Source: Streptomyces sp. TN58
GTDB lineage: Bacteria; Actinomycetota; Actinomycetes; Streptomycetales; Streptomycetaceae
Assembly: GCF_001941845.1 (NCBI RefSeq)
Contig: NZ_CP018870.1
Span: 3,281,501 to 3,345,500, forward strand
DNA length: 64,000 bases
Direction of reading: 5' to 3'
Positions 58,660 through 64,000 of the stretch are shown here, piece by piece. Every line of letters begins with the position of its first letter. Position 1 is the first letter of the stretch. A program made the position numbers and the translations under genes. The notes under the pieces are model-generated. The model was not told where the DNA came from, did no database searches, and saw nothing but the letters and a program-made list of their open reading frames with translations.

Positions 58660-59601
58660 GTGAAACCCGTGAAACACGTCATCGCCCTCGATGTGGGCGG
58701 CACCGGGATGAAGGCCGCCCTCATCGCCGAGGACGGCACCCTGCTGCACGAAGCGCGCCGCGCCACCGGCCGCGAGCGGGGCCCGGACGCCGTCGTCGAG
58801 ACGATCCAGGACTTCGCCGCCGAGCTGCTCGACACCGGCCGGGAACGCTTCGGACGGGCCGCCTCGGCCGCCGGGGTCGCCGTCCCGGGCATCGTCGACG
58901 CCGAGAACGGCATCGCCGTCTACGCGGCGAACCTCGGCTGGCGCGACGTACCGCTGCGCACGCTCCTCACCGGGCGGCTCGGCGGCATCCCCGTGGCCCT
59001 CGGCCACGACGTGCGCACGGGCGGACTCGCCGAAGGCCGCATCGGCGCCGGCCGGGGCGCCGACCGCTTCCTCTTCGTGCCCCTCGGCACCGGCATCGCC
59101 GGCGCCATCGGCATCGCGGGCCGCATCGAGGCCGGCGCCCACGGGTACGCGGGCGAGATCGGACACATCGTGGTCCGCCCCGGCGGCCCCGACTGCGGCT
59201 GCGGGCAGCGCGGCTGCCTGGAGACCCTGGCCTCCGCCGCCGCCGTCAGCCGCGCCTGGGCGGCCGCCTCCGGCGACCCGGCGGCCGACGCCGCCGACTG
59301 CGCCAAGGCCGTCGAATCCGGTGACGCGCGCGCCCGCGAGGTCTGGCTGGCCGCCGTCGCCGCCCTCGCCGACGGGCTGGTCACCGCGATCACCCTGCTG
59401 GACCCGCGCACGCTGATCATCGGCGGCGGGCTCGCCGAGGCCGGGGAAACCCTGTTCACACCACTACGTACGGCCGTCGAGGAGCGCGTGACGTTCCAGC
59501 GGCTCCCCCACATCGTTCCGGCGGCCCTCGGGGACACCGCCGGCTGCCTGGGCGCAGGGCTGCTCGCCTGGGACCTACTCGCCACGGAGGTACCGGCCTG
59601 A
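58660..59601 (+). CDS. nagK: ROK family N-acetylglucosamine kinase
   Basis: 313 residues, GTG start. ROK signature: ALDVGGTGMKAAL at the start, VPLGTGIAGAIGIAGRIEAGAHGYAGEIGHIVV, and the zinc motif CGCGQRGCLE (about 186-195). ATP-dependent phosphorylation of GlcNAc. Ends in ATGA overlap with nagA, which supplies the next step; adjacency and dre sites give the GlcNAc assignment. Confidence 0.88.
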   Translation: MKPVKHVIALDVGGTGMKAALIAEDGTLLHEARRATGRERGPDAVVETIQDFAAELLDTGRERFGRAASAAGVAVPGIVDAENGIAVYAANLGWRDVPLRTLLTGRLGGIPVALGHDVRTGGLAEGRIGAGRGADRFLFVPLGTGIAGAIGIAGRIEAGAHGYAGEIGHIVVRPGGPDCGCGQRGCLETLASAAAVSRAWAAASGDPAADAADCAKAVESGDARAREVWLAAVAALADGLVTAITLLDPRTLIIGGGLAEAGETLFTPLRTAVEERVTFQRLPHIVPAALGDTAGCLGAGLLAWDLLATEVPA

Positions 59602-60752
59602 TGTCCGGAAGCGCACACGGCACTGTTCTCTCCGGCGCCAGGGTGGTGCTGCCCACCGGGACCGTGGCGGGCGGCCGGGTCATCGTCGACGGCGACCGCA
59701 TCGCCGGCAGCGCGCACGAGGGCGCGGAGATCGTCGACCTGACCGGCCACTGGATCGTCCCCGGCTTCGTCGACATGCACAACCACGGCGGCGGCGGCGC
59801 CTCTTTCACCTCCGGGACCGCCGAGGACGTACTCCAGGGCGTCCGCACCCACCGCGCCCACGGCACGACCACCCTGGTCGCCTCCACCGTCACCGGGGAC
59901 CTGGACGAACTGGCCCGGCGGGCCGGGCTGCTGGCCGAGCTGACCCAGGCGGGCGAGATCGCCGGCATCCACTTCGAGGGGCCGTTCATCAACCCCTGCC
60001 GCAAGGGCGCCCACAAGGAGGACCTGCTCCGCGACCCCGACCCGGCCGAGGTCCGCAAGCTGGTCGACGCCGCGCACGGCGCCGCCCGCATGGTCACCCT
60101 GGCCACCGAACTGCCGGGCGGCCTGGACTCCGTACGGCTGCTCGCCGAGCACGGGGTGATCGCCGCGATCGGGCACACCGACGCCAGCTACGAGCAGACG
60201 CGCGCCGCCATCGACGCGGGCGCGACCGTGGCCACCCACCTCTTCAACGCGATGCCGGCGCTCGCGCACCGCGAACCCGGCCCGATCGCCGCCCTCCTGG
60301 AGGACGAGCGGGTCACCGTGGAGCTCATCAACGACGGCACCCACCTGCACCCCGCCGCCCTCGAACTGGCCTTCCACCACGCGGGCGCGCACCGCGTGGC
60401 GCTGATCACCGACGCCATGGACGCGGCCGGCTTCGGCGACGGCACCTACCACCTCGGCCCGCTGGAGGTCGAGGTCAAGGGCGGGGTGGCCCGCCTCGTC
60501 GAGGGCGGCTCCATCGCCGGGTCGACCCTCACCCTGGACACGGCCTTCAAGCGCTCGGTGACGCTCGACGAACTGCCGGTGGAGTCCGTCGTCCAGGCGA
60601 TCTCCGCCAACCCGGCCAAGCTGCTCGGCCTGTACGACGAGATCGGCTCGCTGGAGCCCGGCAAGTACGCGGACCTCGTCGTCCTGGACGCCGCCTTCGA
60701 CGTCCGGGGCGTCATGCGGCGCGGCGAATGGATCGTCAGCCCCGGCCTCTGA
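59601..60752 (+). CDS. nagA: N-acetylglucosamine-6-phosphate deacetylase
   Basis: 383 residues, amidohydrolase. Metal-site MHNHGGGGASF, catalytic FEGPFINPCRKGAHKE, HLFNAMPALAHREPG, and LITDAMDAAGFGDG with the general-base Asp. Deacetylates GlcNAc-6-phosphate to glucosamine-6-phosphate, the DasR effector. Start overlaps nagK stop. Works downstream of nagK, the PTS and murQ. Confidence 0.95.
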   Translation: MSGSAHGTVLSGARVVLPTGTVAGGRVIVDGDRIAGSAHEGAEIVDLTGHWIVPGFVDMHNHGGGGASFTSGTAEDVLQGVRTHRAHGTTTLVASTVTGDLDELARRAGLLAELTQAGEIAGIHFEGPFINPCRKGAHKEDLLRDPDPAEVRKLVDAAHGAARMVTLATELPGGLDSVRLLAEHGVIAAIGHTDASYEQTRAAIDAGATVATHLFNAMPALAHREPGPIAALLEDERVTVELINDGTHLHPAALELAFHHAGAHRVALITDAMDAAGFGDGTYHLGPLEVEVKGGVARLVEGGSIAGSTLTLDTAFKRSVTLDELPVESVVQAISANPAKLLGLYDEIGSLEPGKYADLVVLDAAFDVRGVMRRGEWIVSPGL

Positions 60753-60849
60753 GAGCGGCCCTGACGACTGCTCCGACGGCGGCCCCGACGCGGCTCCGAG
60801 GGCGGCCCTGACGGCGGCTCCGTCCACCGGCCGGGGGCGGCCGGACGCG

Positions 60850-60872
60850 GGGGGTGTCGTGTCGACACCCCC
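60850..60872 (+). terminator. Terminator after nagA
   Basis: Perfect 10-bp arms GGGGGTGTCG and CGACACCCCC with TGT loop, about 98 bases after the nagA stop. The stretch before it has imperfect CGGCGGCCC repeats only. Confidence 0.75.
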
Positions 60873-60935
60873 TGGGACTGGGCCGACCGCCTCGTGTTTG
60901 GCATGATCCCGGCAGCAACAGACCCGGGGGTGCCC

Positions 60936-61853
60936 ATGATCCTGACCGTGACGCTCAACACCGCACTCGACGTCACGTACCGCGTGCCGCGGCTGCTTCC
61001 GCACGCCTCGCACCGGGTCGCCGCCGTCACCGAACGGCCCGGCGGCAAGGGGATCAACGTCGCCCGGGTGCTGGCCGCACTCGGCCACCAGGTGACCGCG
61101 ACGGGCTTCGCCGGCGGCCCGGTCGGCTCCGTCGTACGGGCCATGCTGGCGGCCTCCCCCGGGGTGGTCGACGCCCTGCTGCCCTGCGAGGGCGCCTCGC
61201 GCCGCACCCTGGCCGTGGTCGACGAGGCCTCCGGCGACACCACGCAGTTCAACGAGCCGGGCCCGCTCGTCACCCCGGCGGAGTGGTCGCGGTTCCTCGG
61301 GCACTACGAGGAACTGGTGGCCACGGCGGGCGCGGTGGCCCTGTGCGGCAGCCTCCCGCCGGGCGTGCCCGTGGGCGCGTACGCCGTACTCGTACGGGCG
61401 GCCCGCGCGGCCGGCGTCCCCGTACTCCTGGACACCAGCGGCGAGGCCCTGCGGCGCGGGGTCGCCGCCCGCCCCGAGATCATCAAGCCGAACGCCGCCG
61501 AGCTGGCCGAGCTCACCGGCTCCCGCGACCCGCTCCCGGCCACGCGCGACGCCCGCCGCCGAGGAGCGCACGCGGTGGTCACCTCACTGGGCCCCGGCGG
61601 CCTGCTCGCCGCCACCGCCGACGGCACCTGGCAGGCCGCCCCGCCGCGCCCGCTGTCCGGCAACCCCACCGGAGCCGGCGACTCCGCCGTCGCCGGCCTG
61701 CTGTCCGCCCTGGCGGAGGGCCTGGACTGGCCGGCCCGCCTCACCCGCGCGGTAGCCCTCTCGGCCGCCACGGTCCACGCCCCGGTGGCGGGAGAGTTCG
61801 ACCCCCGCACCTACGAGGAGGTACGGGGGTCGGTGAAGGTCACGCCCGCCTGA
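60936..61853 (+). CDS. PfkB family carbohydrate kinase (1-phosphofructokinase-like)
   Basis: 305 residues. LTVTLNTALDVTYRVPRL at the N-terminus and PGGKGINVARVLAALGH are the 1-phosphofructokinase/LacC group signature; the C-terminal GAGDSAVAGLLSAL (about 246-259) holds the catalytic Asp. Phosphorylates a sugar phosphate, perhaps tagatose-6-phosphate or fructose-1-phosphate. Neighbouring amino-sugar genes suggest a related substrate. Separated from nagA by the terminator. Confidence 0.88.
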   Translation: MILTVTLNTALDVTYRVPRLLPHASHRVAAVTERPGGKGINVARVLAALGHQVTATGFAGGPVGSVVRAMLAASPGVVDALLPCEGASRRTLAVVDEASGDTTQFNEPGPLVTPAEWSRFLGHYEELVATAGAVALCGSLPPGVPVGAYAVLVRAARAAGVPVLLDTSGEALRRGVAARPEIIKPNAAELAELTGSRDPLPATRDARRRGAHAVVTSLGPGGLLAATADGTWQAAPPRPLSGNPTGAGDSAVAGLLSALAEGLDWPARLTRAVALSAATVHAPVAGEFDPRTYEEVRGSVKVTPA

Positions 61854-61868
61854 GGGCGGCGGGACGGA

Positions 61869-62912
61869 TCAGCCCTGCTCCAGCCAGAGCTGGTCCAGGA
61901 CGACATCACACTGGTTGCCCGTCTCACACGAGATCTTGATCGTGTTGGCGCCCTGCTTGAGTTCCACGATCGAGTAGGTGTTGGTCCACCCCTTGGCCCA
62001 GTCGCCCGGAGCGGCCTTGGAGAAGTTCGCCATGTTGACCGGCCGGGTCTGCGCCTCGCCGTTGACGGTCAGGGTGGTGCTGGCGTCCTTGCCCGGCACC
62101 CCGTAGGTCATCTTCAGCTTGTACTTGCCGGCCTTCGGCACGTCCAGCGACCAAGTGGCCGCCGCACCGATGGCGTTCAGGCCGGTCACGTACTGACCGT
62201 TCTCGCTCTTGGCGCCGGGCAGCGTGTTCTGCAGGTTCGCACCGCCCGTGAGGGACATGCCGCTGCCGCCGAAGTCGGCCTTCGGCAGCGGGGCCTGGGA
62301 CGGCTTCGCGCTCGGGGTGGGGCTGGAGGGGTTCTGCGGGGCCGCCGACTGCTGGCCGCCGTTCGCCGTGTCCGCGCCCTTGTCCTCGGGCTTGTCCTTG
62401 TCGCCGAAGGCGAGGGCCGCGCCGATGCCGATCACCACAGCGCCGACCACCGCGACGGCCGCGATCAGCAGACCGCGCCGGCTGGAGGCACCGCCGCCCG
62501 CGCCGCGGCCGCCGTGGCCGGCGCCGGGGTGCCCGATCGTCTGGGTCTGCGCGGCCTGGGGCTGCTGCGGAACGCCGTAGCCGCCCGCCTGGAGCGCCTC
62601 GGGGGCCTGGTACTGGGCCTGGTAGCCAGGGGGCTGCTGCGCGGGGCTCTGCTGGTGCGGGACGGGGCCGCGCTGGCCGCCGCCGTTCCTGCGCTCGCCG
62701 ACCGTACGCACCTGGTGGTGCGACGTGCGCGGCACACCCGGCTGCGCACCTGGGTGACCGCCGGCCGCCCCGCCGGGGTAGCCGTACCCGCCGCCCGAAG
62801 TGGGCGGGGTGGCTCCGGCAGACTGGCCGTCCGCGTAGAGATAGCCGAACGGATCATCGTCCTCGGGCTTGTTCGCCCCACCGTGCGGGCCGTTGTTCGC
62901 GGGCGTCGTCAT
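61869..62912 (-). CDS. Membrane-anchored protein with C-terminal carbohydrate-binding (CBM35-like) domain
   Basis: 347 residues. The first 145 are disordered and rich in Gly, Gln and Pro (cytoplasmic), one transmembrane helix at about 148-170 (LLIAAVAVVGAVVIGIGAALAF), a Pro/Ser linker, and a beta-sandwich at about 215-347 (YKLKMTYGVPGKDASTTLTVNG, VELKQGANTIKIS). CBM35-type domains bind glycans. It may tether the cell surface to a wall polymer. Downstream of cdgB in the same direction. Confidence 0.78.
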   Translation of the reverse strand: MTTPANNGPHGGANKPEDDDPFGYLYADGQSAGATPPTSGGGYGYPGGAAGGHPGAQPGVPRTSHHQVRTVGERRNGGGQRGPVPHQQSPAQQPPGYQAQYQAPEALQAGGYGVPQQPQAAQTQTIGHPGAGHGGRGAGGGASSRRGLLIAAVAVVGAVVIGIGAALAFGDKDKPEDKGADTANGGQQSAAPQNPSSPTPSAKPSQAPLPKADFGGSGMSLTGGANLQNTLPGAKSENGQYVTGLNAIGAAATWSLDVPKAGKYKLKMTYGVPGKDASTTLTVNGEAQTRPVNMANFSKAAPGDWAKGWTNTYSIVELKQGANTIKISCETGNQCDVVLDQLWLEQG

Positions 62913-62980
62913 CGCAGGTCACTCCTTTCGACCCACGGGAGCCTACCCCGAACAGGTGCACACACGGGCGCCCGACCGTC

Positions 62981-64000
62981 TCAGCCCGCCCGGCGGTGCG
63001 CCTTGGAACGGGACCTCTTCTCGATGTACATCCGCTGGTCGGCGGAGCGCAGCACCTCGTCCGCCGACATTCCGCAGCTGGCCCAGCCGATGCCGAAACT
63101 CGCCCCGACACGCACCGCACGGCCGTCCACGCGGATCGGCGGGATGATCGCGTTGCGCAGCCGGACGGCGAGGTCCGCGGCGTCCGCGGCGCCGAGGCCG
63201 TCGGCCAGGACGACGAATTCGTCACCCCCCAGCCGGGCGACGGTGTCACCGTCCCGGACACCCGTCGTCAGCCGCCGGGCGACCTCGATCAGGACCGCGT
63301 CGCCCGTGTGGTGCCCGAACCGGTCGTTGATCGACTTGAAGCCGTCGAGGTCGCAGAAGAGCACCGCCAGCCCCTTCGTCCCGTCGTCGACGTCCGTCGC
63401 GGGCGCCACCGTGTGCACGTGGTGGTCGTACGGCCCGTCCGTCGGGGCGGCCGGCGCCCCGGGGAAGTCGAAGGGATCTGCCGCGCCGTACCGGTCGGGG
63501 CCGTCGGACTGAAAGCCGTGCTCCCCGGCACCACCCGCCTCCGCCCGCACCTCGTATCCGTCGGGCCCGGCCTGGCCCGCCCGGCCGGGCTGTCCGCCGT
63601 GCGCGTCGCGCCCCTCGAAGGCCGCGTCCAGGGCCTCGATCGCGCTGGCCCGCGCTGACTGCGGCCGGCGGCACAGCCGCGCCCCGAGCCGGGCCCGCAG
63701 CTCGGCGCTGTTGGGCAGGCCGGTCAGCGAGTCGTGGCTGGCCCGGTGGGCGAGCTGGAGCTCGTGGCGCTTGCGCTCCTCGATGTCCTCCACGTGCGTC
63801 AGCAGGAAGCGCGGCCCGTCGGCGGCGTCCGCCACGACGGAGTTGCGCAGCGAGACCCATACGTACGTGCCGTCCCGGCGGCCCAGGCGCAGCTCGGCGC
63901 GGCCGCCCTCGGCGGAGGTGCGCAGCAGGGTGCCGATGTCCTCGGGGTGGACCAGGTCGGAGAAGGAGTAGCGGCGCAGGACGGAGGCGGGGCGGCCGAG
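62981..64000 (-). CDS. cdgB: PAS-GGDEF diguanylate cyclase, CdgB-like (5' end outside window)
   Basis: At least 339 residues, open through the window edge. A PAS domain (YSFSDLVHPEDIGTLLRTS ... GTYVWVSLRNSVV ... THVEDIEERKRHE) is followed by a GGDEF domain starting DSLTGLPNSAELRARL. The active site RLGGDEFVVLA is intact, so synthesis of cyclic di-GMP is expected. About 100 residues of Gly/Ala/Asp-rich sequence separate the DSLTGLPN start from VLFCDLDGFKSINDRFGH. In Streptomyces CdgB regulates development. A RxxD inhibitory site is not evident. Confidence 0.88.
   Translation of the reverse strand, partial: LGRPASVLRRYSFSDLVHPEDIGTLLRTSAEGGRAELRLGRRDGTYVWVSLRNSVVADAADGPRFLLTHVEDIEERKRHELQLAHRASHDSLTGLPNSAELRARLGARLCRRPQSARASAIEALDAAFEGRDAHGGQPGRAGQAGPDGYEVRAEAGGAGEHGFQSDGPDRYGAADPFDFPGAPAAPTDGPYDHHVHTVAPATDVDDGTKGLAVLFCDLDGFKSINDRFGHHTGDAVLIEVARRLTTGVRDGDTVARLGGDEFVVLADGLGAADAADLAVRLRNAIIPPIRVDGRAVRVGASFGIGWASCGMSADEVLRSADQRMYIEKRSRSKAHRRAG

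Overview
The base composition (about 72% G+C), GTG starts, dense gene packing and protein families (SigE-type ECF sigma factor, Scr1/DUF397 pair, DUF3027, DUF3263, MqnB/MqnD, HelD, GroEL2 under CIRCE) identify this as chromosomal DNA of a Streptomyces or a close relative. From memory, the gene order cspB, groEL2, thrC-like, gpgS, otsA, otsB, nagK, nagA, cdgB matches the core region around SCO4281-SCO4335 of S. coelicolor, read in reverse. I therefore read the window as conserved core with small accessory insertions, not as a genomic island. No tRNA, rRNA, CRISPR array, prophage or insertion sequence was seen.

Layout. 1-8.5 kb: an RNA-end phosphodiesterase, two secreted cell-wall hydrolases that share a C-terminal FG-GAP/VCBS repeat array, a TrmB/LuxR-type regulator, three very small secreted or membrane proteins, an aldo/keto reductase and an SGNH hydrolase. 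8.5-19 kb: exported propeller protein, DUF3027, an MFS exporter, DUF2771 lipoprotein, futalosine-pathway menaquinone genes mqnB-mqnD, a cold-shock-domain protein, a HAD phosphatase, and an ECF sigma factor with a membrane partner. 19-29 kb: three helicase-related genes (a WYL/XPB-like protein, XPB, HelD), and a TetR/peroxiredoxin divergent pair with two operator-like repeats. 29-36 kb: cutC with a DasR-like site, HD phosphohydrolase, drug-type MFS exporter, a nuclease-like gene with a truncated tandem copy, a winged-helix regulator and a secreted serine hydrolase. 36-40 kb: MurNAc-6-P etherase and a PTS EIIBC behind a 611-base gene-free stretch. 40-49 kb: accessory zone with VapB-like remnant, Scr1/DUF397 pair with an intragenic triplication, a Ser/Thr kinase, S41 protease, a dedicated trpF and a deleted Uma2 gene. 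49-64 kb: groEL2 with two CIRCE elements, cold-shock gene, a SAM-riboswitch-controlled operon, glucosylglycerate and trehalose genes, an amino-sugar operon with dre sites, and cdgB running off the right edge.

The strongest point is the operon at 51.4-53.2 kb. A threonine-synthase-like PLP enzyme and a MoaD/CysO-like sulfur carrier ending in Gly-Gly-Cys lie behind a complete SAM-I riboswitch whose P1 3' strand overlaps the ribosome-binding region. This fits the MetM/MetO homocysteine synthesis route described in Streptomyces better than threonine synthesis. Amino-sugar metabolism is the second theme: murQ plus PTS, nagK-nagA with a sugar-binding lipoprotein and two DasR-like sites, and a further such site in front of cutC.
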